A stretch of DNA of 64,000 nt from Psychrosphaera sp. B3R10 (GCF_018861025.1 NZ_JAHKQH010000021.1:1-64000); one strand, 5' to 3'. Shown: positions 7,055 to 16,842, numbered from the stretch's first letter. Made by a program: numbers and translations. Notes: generated by a model from the letters alone, not told the origin.

Positions 7055-8800
7055 TTAGTCAATTAAGGCCAAACGCTTAATGTAGTTGTCATCTAAAGCT
7101 TGGCTAAATATCATTATTTCCGCAATGCTGCCATTTAAGTTTCTTAATGGCTTTTGAAGCCGTTTGGGGTCCCAGTTACCTATGGAAGCCGGGCCAATCA
7201 ACCAATAATCTGAAGGTTTCATTAATTTAGTTTGTTTGACTTTTTCGCCATTGACAAATAATGAGACGGTTTTAAGTTCACTGTCAACTCGCGTTGCCAA
7301 ATGATACCAAGTGCCCGAATCTGAAACAGAAAAAAATGGTTCATAAGTATAGTTTTTGGGGCCAAGTTCGCGTGAAAATAAACCTAAAACTATAGTGCCA
7401 ATCCCTGCATTTATACCTTGGGCACGATAGTTAGAAATCTGCCAATGTATATCACCGGGTTTATATCCATCGGTTAATAACAGAGAATTATATCTTCTAT
7501 CTAAACTGTCTATTTTAACCCATGTTGCCATGGTAAAACTGGTTAACTTCTCCTCAATATCAACACGAACGCGGTCACTTGCTCGTTTAAATTTTAACGC
7601 GTGTTTGCCTTGCCATGGACCTTGGCTCCAACGAGCACCAACGATAGCGCCGTGATGTTTATCGCCATGGCTGGATAAATTAGTGAGAATTCTAGGCTTT
7701 TTAGCACTTGGTTCAAAGTCGTAATACGTCACCAAATTGGAGTCAGCGAGAACCTCAGCTTTAACTGAAAGCCATTTTTGATGCTGTTGGCTTATTGCTG
7801 TGCCAGTGAGATCGTCGATAGTATTAAACTCGGCAAATTTGGCTTTTGAGGCGATATCATCGCGCCATTCAGAACGGGTCTCCCCAGAAAAATTTATTGC
7901 TTGTCCTTTTTCAATTAATTGTTGATAGCCTAAGTCATTTCTAACTTCAACTAAGCCTTCAAAAACATGGACTTGAGATAAGCCATCCTTTGTTACTTCA
8001 ACCCCGATTTCGGTCCCTAAGTCTATGATTTCGCTATTAGGTGTATCGATAGTAAAACCGATGGCCACTTTGGGAACATCGGTCATTACTTTGCCACTTA
8101 TTAATTCTACTCGTTCTTCATTAATAATATTGATGGCGGCCGGGCCGGAAATTTTTAGCTGTGCGCCGCGGTAAAATTCGAGCTCAAGAAAGCCCTCTGA
8201 TAAATGTAATTGACCGGGTTTTACAGAGTCGCCAATTTTAAATATGGCGTTTTCGTGCAAGCCAATGGCATTGGCGATAACCGCAACGCCCAGATCTTGA
8301 TATTCGTATTGAGGTTTGGCTTTATGCTCTGTTGGCTCTGATAATTGTGTGGTTAACTGAGTGGCCTCAGCGTGGTTGGATTTGTCGTGATTAGGCTCGG
8401 CCGTTAAAAAATGAAATGACAACAACGCACATGCCGCTGTGCTTAAGGCGGTTAGTAACCAAGGAAAATAGCCTCGAACAATATTGTCATCGGCTGGCCT
8501 TTTATCAAATTGATTGTTGGTAATTGCTGAAATAATGTCTGACTCAAAACGTTTATTGGTCTTATTTTCAAAAGCAGTAGTAACCGTTTGGTTCACAAAA
8601 TTATCGAGTTGGTCGGTCGCTTCAAATCGTTGTCGAATTAAATTATCAATAGTGAGTTGTTCACTGAGTTGATTTTTTAATTCGGGATTATGTTCGGCCA
8701 ATGCGATAAGCGCGTCAAACTCGTGATCAGCTAGCTTGTTATCTAAAAGTAGTGCAAGCAATGCTTCAAACTGTTTTTTATGCTCCATGTTATTGTTCAT
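7055..8800 (-). CDS. Membrane anti-sigma-like protein with FecR and LamG domains
   Basis: The 581-residue protein has three parts. Residues 1-110 are cytoplasmic and helical (KKQFEALLALLLDNKLADHEFDAL), like anti-sigma N-termini. A single span follows at about 115-137 (PWLLTALSTAACALLSFHFL). The periplasmic part holds a FecR-like domain (about 170-310, with DSVKPGQLHLSEGFLELEF and DTPNSEIIDLGTEIGVEVT). A C-terminal LamG/concanavalin-like jelly roll spans about 375-575 (TMATWVKIDSL, GTWYHLATRVD, LNGSIAEIMIFSQAL). The start overlaps the end of the sigma gene by 11 bases, so the two are coupled. By analogy with FecR-type regulators it should hold or activate the sigma factor in response to a periplasmic ligand. 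The lectin-like domain as glycan sensor is inference. Confidence 0.8.
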   Translation of the reverse strand: MNNNMEHKKQFEALLALLLDNKLADHEFDALIALAEHNPELKNQLSEQLTIDNLIRQRFEATDQLDNFVNQTVTTAFENKTNKRFESDIISAITNNQFDKRPADDNIVRGYFPWLLTALSTAACALLSFHFLTAEPNHDKSNHAEATQLTTQLSEPTEHKAKPQYEYQDLGVAVIANAIGLHENAIFKIGDSVKPGQLHLSEGFLELEFYRGAQLKISGPAAINIINEERVELISGKVMTDVPKVAIGFTIDTPNSEIIDLGTEIGVEVTKDGLSQVHVFEGLVEVRNDLGYQQLIEKGQAINFSGETRSEWRDDIASKAKFAEFNTIDDLTGTAISQQHQKWLSVKAEVLADSNLVTYYDFEPSAKKPRILTNLSSHGDKHHGAIVGARWSQGPWQGKHALKFKRASDRVRVDIEEKLTSFTMATWVKIDSLDRRYNSLLLTDGYKPGDIHWQISNYRAQGINAGIGTIVLGLFSRELGPKNYTYEPFFSVSDSGTWYHLATRVDSELKTVSLFVNGEKVKQTKLMKPSDYWLIGPASIGNWDPKRLQKPLRNLNGSIAEIMIFSQALDDNYIKRLALID

Positions 8801-9314
8801 AACTCAACCTAAAATCTAGACATTGTTTCAATTTAGTTCGGATCCTCATCAGCGATAATCGAATGGCGGTTGGGGTCATTGCCATTTGCTCGGCAATGAC
8901 CTGAGTGTCGTCTTCCATATGATATTTACGACCAATAAGTTCTTTACTTTTTAATGGTAGCGCATTGATACATTCTTTTAATGCATTAACCTCTTGATGC
9001 TCACCAAAAGTAACTTCATAACTTTGTTCAAACGAGTCAATTAGAAACAGGGTTAGTTTGTCGTTCATTATTCGGTTATGCCGAGCATGTTTACGAGTTT
9101 CATTCCTAACCAAATTTCGAGCAATACCTTTTAACCAATGACCAAAATCTAAACTTTGATCAAACTTTTCCAACTCTTTGTATGCAACGATAAAGGTTTC
9201 TTGGGCAATATCATCTACAGCGTGTGAAAATACTCCAAGTCCACGAATATAGCTCCTGAGAGTCGCTTGATATTGCCGAATAAACGATGTAAATAATTGA
9301 TGTTCTTTAGTCAT
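8790..9314 (-). CDS. ECF-type RNA polymerase sigma factor
   Basis: The 174-residue protein carries sigma region 2 (DDIAQETFIVAYKELEKFD ... FGHWLKGIARNLVRNETRK) and region 4 (LPLKSKELIGRKYHMEDD, then a helix-turn-helix with MTPTAIRLSLMRIRTKLKQCL). It lacks other domains, as expected for ECF factors, and resembles the Rhodopirellula/Verrucomicrobium-type subgroup. The start is ATG 9314, or GTG two codons earlier. It is fourth in a five-gene minus-strand operon and overlaps its presumed membrane partner. It probably drives this operon and perhaps the sulfatase; no target promoter could be recognised. Confidence 0.9.
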   Translation of the reverse strand: MTKEHQLFTSFIRQYQATLRSYIRGLGVFSHAVDDIAQETFIVAYKELEKFDQSLDFGHWLKGIARNLVRNETRKHARHNRIMNDKLTLFLIDSFEQSYEVTFGEHQEVNALKECINALPLKSKELIGRKYHMEDDTQVIAEQMAMTPTAIRLSLMRIRTKLKQCLDFRLSYEQ

Positions 9315-9352
9315 GTCCACATCAGCTATTGACGTTGTTGATGCCAGTCGGA

Positions 9353-10702
9353 TTAGTCATTAACATAACCTTCGGCTTGCTCTTGTTTACGGGCAAATAA
9401 ACTAAAGACTAAAACGACCGCAAAACAGAATAACGGTAGCAAATAGCTAAGATTTACATTGGCGGTTTGATCAATGATACGACCTTGAATAGGTACAATT
9501 ATCGCGCCACCTAAAATGGCCATAATAATAAATGAGCCACCAAGTTTTCGGTCCTCGCCAACGCCAGTTAACCCTAAACCGTAAATAGTTGGGAACATTA
9601 ATGACATACAAGAAAAACAAGCTAACAAGGCATAAGTACCAATATTACCGCCGACAAAAACGGCAATAGAAATTAACACGATTGCTAAACTTGCCATTAT
9701 TGTTAGAAGACGAGCTGGGTGAATATAACTCATTAAAAAAGTACAGATAAAACGAAAACAAGTATAAACACACAGGCCATAAAAGACATAGTCTCCTGCT
9801 TCAGCTTCGTTTGTGATGCCCGATAGGTTGTCCATGATATACCGTATGGCATACGTCCATATTCCAACTTGGCAACCCACATAGAAAAACTGCGCAATAA
9901 CCGCAAACTTCCATTTACTATTTTTCTTTAATCTGCCAAACGAAGCTTTTAAATTTCCAAATTTGTCGTCTGACTTACCAGACGGAAAGCGAGTGAAAAA
10001 GATAAATGCGGCCAATGTTAATGCGACAAGAGCGACGATTACGTAAGCCGAGACAACATTACCTAATTCTTGAGCTTGCATAGTATTGAGTTGCTCTGGC
10101 GACAAGGCTGCTCGTTCAGTTTCATTTGCACTATTTAAGCCTTTTAATATTACTTCCTTACCTAAAAATACGCCCATTAACACACCAATTGGATTGAACG
10201 ATTGCGCAAGGTTAATCCGTTGAGTTGCGGTTTTTTCTGGCCCCATAGACATAATGTATGGCGCAGCAACTGTTTCTAAGATGGCGCAACCAGAGGCAAA
10301 TACATAAAAGGCAAATAGGAAAAATTCAAAACTCATGGCCTGGCTTGCTGGATAACATAAAAAAGCACCAATGGCGTAAATTGTTAATCCAGTTAATACA
10401 CCGTTTTTGTAGCTGTACTTTTGGATCAAATAAGCCGCGGGTAATGCCATGCAAAAATAAGCACCATAAAAGGCAGATTGGATAAATGAAGATTGAAACA
10501 AGGTCATACTAAGTACTTTCTGAAATGCAGGTACGAGCAAGTCGGTCATGTTGTTTGCCGCGCCCCATAGGGCAAAACAGGCAGTAATCAGTATAAAGGG
10601 CAATAATAAGCCTTTTGAAATAATCTTATTAGCATCTTTTGACGCGTCTGTTTGGGCTGTTCGCCTGATTGGGGCCGCCTCGATTGTTTGATTAACTTCC
10701 AT
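9353..10702 (-). CDS. fucP: MFS sugar permease, L-fucose:H+ symporter (FucP) family
   Basis: The 449-residue protein has about 12 hydrophobic spans. Span 1 carries ITACFALWGAANNMTDLLVP, matching the FucP start with its acidic residue after NNMT, and span 4 has ILETVAAPYIM with the membrane Glu used for proton coupling in E. coli FucP. ATG 10702 lies 46 bases after the DUF1552 stop. The protein should import L-fucose or a related sugar by proton symport. Its place in an operon with DUF1592/DUF1552 genes is the best hint that the operon serves a fucose-containing glycan. No fucose isomerase or kinase is in the window. Confidence 0.85.
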   Translation of the reverse strand: MEVNQTIEAAPIRRTAQTDASKDANKIISKGLLLPFILITACFALWGAANNMTDLLVPAFQKVLSMTLFQSSFIQSAFYGAYFCMALPAAYLIQKYSYKNGVLTGLTIYAIGAFLCYPASQAMSFEFFLFAFYVFASGCAILETVAAPYIMSMGPEKTATQRINLAQSFNPIGVLMGVFLGKEVILKGLNSANETERAALSPEQLNTMQAQELGNVVSAYVIVALVALTLAAFIFFTRFPSGKSDDKFGNLKASFGRLKKNSKWKFAVIAQFFYVGCQVGIWTYAIRYIMDNLSGITNEAEAGDYVFYGLCVYTCFRFICTFLMSYIHPARLLTIMASLAIVLISIAVFVGGNIGTYALLACFSCMSLMFPTIYGLGLTGVGEDRKLGGSFIIMAILGGAIIVPIQGRIIDQTANVNLSYLLPLFCFAVVLVFSLFARKQEQAEGYVND

Positions 10703-10748
10703 TATGTTCTCATCTTTTCGTTATTATAATTAATATGAGTAGTTTGAA

Positions 10749-12104
10749 TTACCCTGTAAATAGCGGACTAAACCCCGCCAAATGTTCATTACTATCTCCA
10801 AATTGACTTGTAGGTACACCACCGGCTTGAAGCATTTTTAGAAATAAATTAGACATTGGGATGTCTTCGGAGAACTTGTGATAGCGACCATGTTTAAGTC
10901 CCATGTTTTTACCGCCAGCTAAAATAAGTGGGCAATTTCGAGCGTTATGGGTGTTACTGCATGCACTGCCATAAAGTATTTGCGTGTTGTCTAATAGCGA
11001 TCCGAATTGGTCGGTCGTATTTTTCATTCGGTCAATAAAATAACTAAAATGGCTTGCAAGCCATTGGTCATATTTACCCCAATCTTGCCAATGTCCGGTT
11101 GTTTTATCATGGGTAATTGCATGGTGGCCTTTTTTGAGGCCTAGTTGAATTTTAGGGTATGCATCTCCAAGTCCCATGCCGTCTTCCCGGGCAATCATGT
11201 ATGAAGCCACTTCCGTTAGGTCGAGTTGAAATGCCAAGACAATAAGGTCGTACATAGTGCGGATATAGGCTTGTGGGTCTATTTTAGCATCTACTGCAAG
11301 GTCAATATGATCCGCATTAAAGGCCCCTAACGGGATGTCTAACCATGCTTCATTGCGCTTAATCTGTTCTTCTAGATCATTTAACGACGCTAAGTGCTCA
11401 GAAATTTTATTTCTATCTGCAACGCCCAAACGTTTTTGCAATCGTTTAGCGTCTTCGAGTAACAAGTCGACTACCTTTTTGTCTCGATGCAAACTTTTCT
11501 TGCGTTCGACAGATGTGTTTTGGCCGTCTGGGGCAAAATAACGCTCAAAAATTTGTCTATGGCTATGCTCAGATGGCAAGGCTTTACCCTGATGATTAAA
11601 CGATAAGGTTGAAGCTCGTGACTTAAACCCAACACCGCCGTCGGCGGAAAGGATCAATGACGGGTATCGGGTATTGTGTTTTTTAATTGCAGCAGCGTAT
11701 TGGTCTACAGAAATACTATTTTTGTAATCGCCACGGAGATCCCCAGCTGTTAAGAAACTATCACCGGCGATATGTCCAAGTAATTCTCTCGATTTTGGGT
11801 GGCTTAAACCACCTATAATTGAAAGGTCTTGTCTGTGCGGGTTGAGTGAAGACAATACGTTGGTGAATTCATAATTGTCGCCTTCGCCAGAAGGAAACCA
11901 GTTCCATTGTTTATATTCGGAGTCCAAGCCAGGCAAACTAACACCATTAGGAACATACAGATAACACATGCGTTTAGGGGCGGTGAGTCGACTACCAAGT
12001 TGTTTAGTTTCCGCCATACATTCTAAGTATGGCAAGCTTGCCGCCACGCCAATACCTTTGATGAAACTGCGGCGATCTAATTTAAACCCTTTAATGTAAT
12101 TCAT
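10749..12104 (-). CDS. DUF1552 protein with Tat signal
   Basis: The 451-residue protein begins with a twin-arginine signal (LDRRSFIKGIGVAASLPYLE), so it is probably folded in the cytoplasm and exported by Tat. The rest matches DUF1552: RMCYLYVPNGVS near the start, HIAGDSFLTAG, SVDQYAAA, NDLEEQIKRNEAWL, and DNTQILYGSACSNTHNARNCPLIL near the end. The family is abundant in Planctomycetes and always tied to DUF1592/DUF1588 genes; its chemistry is unproven. Its ATG overlaps the stop of the upstream gene (ATGA), indicating coupled translation and joint function. Confidence 0.92.
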   Translation of the reverse strand: MNYIKGFKLDRRSFIKGIGVAASLPYLECMAETKQLGSRLTAPKRMCYLYVPNGVSLPGLDSEYKQWNWFPSGEGDNYEFTNVLSSLNPHRQDLSIIGGLSHPKSRELLGHIAGDSFLTAGDLRGDYKNSISVDQYAAAIKKHNTRYPSLILSADGGVGFKSRASTLSFNHQGKALPSEHSHRQIFERYFAPDGQNTSVERKKSLHRDKKVVDLLLEDAKRLQKRLGVADRNKISEHLASLNDLEEQIKRNEAWLDIPLGAFNADHIDLAVDAKIDPQAYIRTMYDLIVLAFQLDLTEVASYMIAREDGMGLGDAYPKIQLGLKKGHHAITHDKTTGHWQDWGKYDQWLASHFSYFIDRMKNTTDQFGSLLDNTQILYGSACSNTHNARNCPLILAGGKNMGLKHGRYHKFSEDIPMSNLFLKMLQAGGVPTSQFGDSNEHLAGFSPLFTG

Positions 12105-15100
12105 ATCTTCTCCTTTAACTTGGGCGCTGGTTTATCTGTTTGTGCAGAAGGTGCTCTAACAAATGCCGGGCTTCTTATTATTGATGTAATTATGCTTTGC
12201 ATTTGGTACTGGTTGTTTTTAACTTCGGTTAATATGGCATTTAACGCGTCTTCATCATGAAAACTGACTTCTTTGGCAAGGGCATAGGCGTATAGATGTT
12301 TGATGAGCGATAAGACCACCTTGTCTTTCTGCTCGGTCACAAGGTACTGCTTAATTTCTGCTGTACCTTTGATTTTTGTGCCGTCTGGTAAAACGACAGA
12401 ATCATCAATTTCGCCACCTTTATAAGATGCACGAAGGCGACCAACCGCATCGTATTTTTCAAATACAACACCAAAGGGATCGATTTTAGCGTGGCAGTCT
12501 CGGCAGGAGTCTTTGTCTCTATGCAACTCTAATTGTTGTTTTAATGTTAAGTTTTCGAATCCAGGGGTGTCGGGATCAAGCTCTGGAACATTAGGAGGTG
12601 GCGGAGGTGGAGAATCCCCTAAGATCTTTTCTTTTAACCATACAGCTCGTTTAACAGGGTGGCTATGTACGCCGTCGGCATGGCCTGTTAGGAAAGTCCC
12701 TTGGGATAATAAACCGCCTCGAGCATTATCTTCACCTAAAAGTACTTTGACAAACTCACTGCCTCTGACTTCTTCAATGCCATAAAACTCCGCTAAATTT
12801 TGATTTAACATCGTAAAATCGGCTTTAACCAAATTTAATGCTGGTAGGTTTTCCTGCAGTAAAATTCGTATGAAGTGTTGGGTTTCTAGCGCCATATCTT
12901 GTTTAATAAAACGGGTGTAGTCGGGGTAGGTTGCAATATCAACAGATTGATTTTTTTGTCTGTCTAATCTTAGCCATTGACTCGTAAATACATCGATAAA
13001 ACGCATGACTTTGTCGTCGTTTATCATTCGTTTCATCTGTGTCTCTAGTTGACTCTCCAACTGGCCATTTTTGGCAAGCATCAACAATTCATTATCAGGT
13101 GGTGAATTCCAAAGGAAATAGGATAAACGGCTTGCTAATGCGTATTGGTGCATTTGTCGCGTTGTCTCATCACTTACTTTACTCGTCGTTATAACTGGTG
13201 CTGCTTGTGTTAAAGAGTCAGTGAGCTCTGCCTTCATTTGTTCATCATCAGCTTGATATATAAATAAGAAGTTTGTTGAACATAGAACCGCAACTAAGGT
13301 CTCTTTTATGCTTTCTTCAAAGGACGAGTAATCATCTTTTATGTTTTGCCAATAATTAAAATAAAACATCACTTCTTCTGCGGTAGCGGGTCGCCGATAT
13401 GCATTTGATACAAACTGTGTGATGATTTCATTGGCGTAGACTTCAGGATTGTTTTTGTTCGCCGATTCTATGAAGATCTTTTGATGTGCCTGCGTAGGCC
13501 ACTGTTTAAAATAGGGGGCTTCAAATTCGATGTAATCTATATGCAAAGGACTGCCAAATTCATCTGAACTTTTTACTAAATTATTATTCCAAAGTCCGAC
13601 TTTTAAGCTGCTACTGGTAATGTGATCTCCCTGTGTACCATGGAAAGGGATTGGCAGGTTTTCTAGGCGGCCATAAAAACTAAAGACTTTTTGGTTGCCT
13701 TCAATATTTTCTACGCGGACACTTTTAGTAAATGTTTTATAATCCATACCATCGTCGGTCCGGGTTCCGATATAAGGCATGATCTCTGGTACAGCGTCTT
13801 CAAACTGACTGTTGTCGAGATATTTCGCAGGTAGGTTTTTAACATGTTTATGGTTAGCCTTTAACTTTGTAAATACAAGGTGGCTGAAACCGGGAAAGTG
13901 TTTGTCACTGCTAAATGCTACTTTTAGTTTGTCACCTCGAACTAAGTAAGCGACCCCTATGCTGGAAACAACCAAATTGTTTGCCGTTGATTTATCAGTG
14001 GAGACAAGAGGTGTGTTAAAGCCAATATCTTTAGTAAATTGCAAATTAATATGACTGTTAACGCCTTTTGGCAATGCTGGGTGTACTAAATCTATTTGAA
14101 AATAGTCACCGCCACGCGCTGGTGCCTGAACCACAATTTCGCCAGACACGTTTTTACTATTTGGACTAGGTAATAATATTTGTGTCTCTTTAGTTGGTTT
14201 TTCAAAACCAATTGTCTTTTTTGCATTTTTAGCTAAAACAACAAATCGATTTACACCTTTAGCTGGCTTTTTAAGCGAGGTATTATTTTTATCTAGTTCA
14301 GCTAAAGGTTTGGCTTTGGTTAATGACTTCGCATTTAGCGCTAGTACGTCAAAAGCATATCCTTTGCTCGCCTTCACCCGTATTGCAAAATCGCCATTGC
14401 GTGGGTATTGATCTTTAATTTGCATCGATAAGTTAGGTGAAGGACCGTTCCAGGCGCCATATCTGCCAGCTTGAGTTGTTTCCTTGTGCGGCAACGCGGA
14501 ATAAAGAGTGATGCCATCTTCCATCATTTTGAATCGTCTAGGATTTGAACCTCGTAAACTCGCACTGAAATAAGGTTTTATTTGTTCTACTTGTTGGCCG
14601 TTTTTCGCCTGTCCATTTTCATCCAAAACTTCTACATAAAAATCATTTTTAGCAACGGCAACTTCCATATAACCTTTTGTCAAAGTATTAGGTTCGCCCT
14701 TACCGATACCTTTGCCAAAATGCATTCGGTAATGACTTACTGCTGGTTTGTCGCCCAAGTTAATTGCTTTATCTAATGCGCTTCTGGCAATTTTTTGGAA
14801 GGTTTCGAGATGCAAGTTTGATGTCGACAAAAGTTCGGCATTATTACTAAAACCAATTTCGGATAATGGGTCGTCAGGCAATTCACTCTCAAAGTTTACC
14901 GATACACCTAATAAGTCTTGTAAGGTATTTGAGTATTGCTGTTTAGTTAAGCGTTGCATTACCTGTTTGCTTGAGCCTTTTTTCATCTCTTTGGCGGTAG
15001 CAATACCATTTGTAAGCCAATCTACTACGGCACGTCTTTCTTCTGTACTGAGTTGGTGTTCCTTCGGCGGTGGCATTTCTCCAGAGTTAATCATATCTAA

Positions 15101-15874
15101 TATTGCATGCCACTGCGGGGCATCGTAACCGTTAACAAAGTCTGGATTTAGCGCTGAAATTTGTACTCCGCCTTTTTGTTTTTCGTCACCATGGCAGCTG
15201 TAGCAATATTTATCAAACAAGGGTTGGATGGTTTGCACAAACACTTCGTCGTTACTTTCCGATAAATCAAATGCCTTAGCGTCTTCAGGTAACCATGATT
15301 TAATGGCGTTAGGTGCAAACCGCGTTAAGTAGGTTTCGCCATGTACCAAATTGCCGCCAGCGTGGGCAGCAAAAAACAAAATAATGAGTAACGCGATAGA
15401 TGAGGTTGTATAGATAGAGGTTAACAATATTTGGTTTTTGGGGTTTTCACCAGTTTCACTGGTTTTACTAATCAACGTGTGCTTTAACGCTGTACAAATA
15501 AAGGTTATTAGAGCAACGCATATACCTGCGGTTAAATGGGTTTGAATTTGATCAAAACCAAACCCTTCATTGGAGGCTAGAGTCATACCTAACATAACAG
15601 TGACAAAAACCGAGAACGAAGCAAACCACCATATAAACAGAATAATTTCGCTAATTTGAGGCGGTGACTTCTTGCGTACAAAGAACTCTAGGATTGGAAT
15701 TAGCACGATAAGTGTAATGGGGAAGTGTAATACCAATACATGAAAACGTCCGAAGAATCGGGCGATACCTTGACCATCTATTTCATTAAATGGAATTGTA
15801 AGCGCGGAGGCGATTATTATTAATGCTAAACCAATTAAAATTGGAATTGGTTTAATCAATCTACGTAAATACAT
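12101..15874 (-). CDS. Membrane-anchored multidomain DUF1587/1595/1592/1588/1585 protein with two haem motifs
   Basis: The 1257-residue protein starts with about five membrane spans (residues 8-190). A planctomycete-type cytochrome c domain follows with haem site CYSCH (Cys224, Cys227, His228). Next come DUF1587 (MQRLTKQQYSNTLQDLLGV), a long beta-rich insert of about 450 residues, then DUF1595 (VSNAYRRPATAEEV), DUF1592 (ALASRLSYFLWNSPPDNELL), DUF1588 (HADGVHSHPVKRAVWLKEKI) and DUF1585 with a second motif CRDCH (Cys1124, Cys1127, His1128). This is the full planctomycete cassette in one polypeptide, first in a five-gene operon. Redox action on a carbohydrate or its breakdown products in the periplasm is plausible but unproven. 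Confidence 0.9.
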   Translation of the reverse strand: MYLRRLIKPIPILIGLALIIIASALTIPFNEIDGQGIARFFGRFHVLVLHFPITLIVLIPILEFFVRKKSPPQISEIILFIWWFASFSVFVTVMLGMTLASNEGFGFDQIQTHLTAGICVALITFICTALKHTLISKTSETGENPKNQILLTSIYTTSSIALLIILFFAAHAGGNLVHGETYLTRFAPNAIKSWLPEDAKAFDLSESNDEVFVQTIQPLFDKYCYSCHGDEKQKGGVQISALNPDFVNGYDAPQWHAILDMINSGEMPPPKEHQLSTEERRAVVDWLTNGIATAKEMKKGSSKQVMQRLTKQQYSNTLQDLLGVSVNFESELPDDPLSEIGFSNNAELLSTSNLHLETFQKIARSALDKAINLGDKPAVSHYRMHFGKGIGKGEPNTLTKGYMEVAVAKNDFYVEVLDENGQAKNGQQVEQIKPYFSASLRGSNPRRFKMMEDGITLYSALPHKETTQAGRYGAWNGPSPNLSMQIKDQYPRNGDFAIRVKASKGYAFDVLALNAKSLTKAKPLAELDKNNTSLKKPAKGVNRFVVLAKNAKKTIGFEKPTKETQILLPSPNSKNVSGEIVVQAPARGGDYFQIDLVHPALPKGVNSHINLQFTKDIGFNTPLVSTDKSTANNLVVSSIGVAYLVRGDKLKVAFSSDKHFPGFSHLVFTKLKANHKHVKNLPAKYLDNSQFEDAVPEIMPYIGTRTDDGMDYKTFTKSVRVENIEGNQKVFSFYGRLENLPIPFHGTQGDHITSSSLKVGLWNNNLVKSSDEFGSPLHIDYIEFEAPYFKQWPTQAHQKIFIESANKNNPEVYANEIITQFVSNAYRRPATAEEVMFYFNYWQNIKDDYSSFEESIKETLVAVLCSTNFLFIYQADDEQMKAELTDSLTQAAPVITTSKVSDETTRQMHQYALASRLSYFLWNSPPDNELLMLAKNGQLESQLETQMKRMINDDKVMRFIDVFTSQWLRLDRQKNQSVDIATYPDYTRFIKQDMALETQHFIRILLQENLPALNLVKADFTMLNQNLAEFYGIEEVRGSEFVKVLLGEDNARGGLLSQGTFLTGHADGVHSHPVKRAVWLKEKILGDSPPPPPPNVPELDPDTPGFENLTLKQQLELHRDKDSCRDCHAKIDPFGVVFEKYDAVGRLRASYKGGEIDDSVVLPDGTKIKGTAEIKQYLVTEQKDKVVLSLIKHLYAYALAKEVSFHDEDALNAILTEVKNNQYQMQSIITSIIRSPAFVRAPSAQTDKPAPKLKEKI

Positions 15875-16446
15875 CTTTTTCCCTAGTTGTCGCTGTTAAT
15901 CCGAAAACAAACAGCATTGAACATTATTATTATTTTGGTTGTTTTATATAATTGTCATGACTAAGCAAAGTGTTTCATTATTTATAATAAAATACTTATA
16001 ACAGGTTTGGGAGCCAAAAACCGTTTATTAACTTGGATAACAGATTCGATTTAGCAGAGTAAGAACGTAATCTTTTTTTGACACTTCTTATTTTTAGCGA
16101 TGTGGGGAGCGATAAATGACAGGGTTACGCTATTTAAGCTTTTATTCGGTGGTTACTTTCTTTGTCCATTTTATTGCTCTGCACCGCTAATATATTTGAT
16201 GTTTACATAGGCTAAAGCTAAAGGGGGGGAGGCCTTTCTGGACAACACTTTATCGAAGCCTGCTACAATAAAATTAATGATAGGTATTGCAAAATACGCA
16301 GGGTTGCTAGAGCGTTAATATTTGGTGTTAAGTCTTGGCTTAATCATTTACTATTTGCGCTAGGTCTAATTTTTAATACTAAAATGAATAACGGAAAAAC
16401 GCGCCTCGAATATGAGGTGTTCCTTCCCCCATAAAAGGTCAATGTT
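15875..16446. other. Divergent intergenic region
   Basis: About 570 AT-rich bases between the divergent DUF1592 operon and the gene at 16447. It must contain the operon promoter, probably read by the operon's own sigma factor. A TTGACA at 16077-16082 on the plus strand has no good -10 partner. No gene or repeat was seen. Confidence 0.5.
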
Positions 16447-16842
16447 ATGTCTAAATTATTTATATTAATTGTGTTGTTAATGCTTAGCTTTACATCGTTT
16501 GCATCTAAAACCCCTCATAAGCAACCTGACGATGCGATATTACTGACTGTTTTTCTCAAACATGATCAAAGCCATAGTTTTGAGGAGTTTCAAAAAATCC
16601 TTGAAGAACAAGGTTTTTTTGACAACTTTCCACCAAAAGGGGTAACGGTTGTTAGCTGGTACGTGATGATGGGCATAGGGCAGGTGGTTACTTTGGAGGT
16701 GCCGGCCCATAAACTAAGAGAGGTTAATCTTGCTGTTGAAAAAAGTGCATGGAAGGCGTTTTCTACGGAATTTTACCCTACGTATAATCTGTACCCTGTA
16801 TTCAAGGATAAACTTAAAAACAAAGCTAAAGTGGCATATTAG
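16447..16842 (+). CDS. Secreted small hypothetical protein
   Basis: A 131-residue protein with a clear signal peptide (KLFILIVLLMLSFTSFASK, cleavage near residue 20). The mature part is about 110 residues with ILLTVFLKHDQSHSFEEFQKILEEQG, a ferredoxin-like alpha/beta pattern, and a Tyr-rich tail. AAGG precedes ATG 16447. A strong terminator follows at 16937. I recognise no named family. It lies head-to-head with the DUF1592 operon, so shared control is possible but unproven. Confidence 0.75.
   Translation: MSKLFILIVLLMLSFTSFASKTPHKQPDDAILLTVFLKHDQSHSFEEFQKILEEQGFFDNFPPKGVTVVSWYVMMGIGQVVTLEVPAHKLREVNLAVEKSAWKAFSTEFYPTYNLYPVFKDKLKNKAKVAY

Noticed and set aside
12513-12785. Open frame on the plus strand within the DUF1592 gene
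   Set aside because: It is antisense to a strongly conserved region (DUF1588/DUF1585) and is rich in Gly and Ser as expected from a shadow of Pro-rich codons.
14748-15128. Open frame of 126 codons on the plus strand
   Set aside because: It is antisense to the DUF1587 region of the large membrane protein; no ribosome site or domain.
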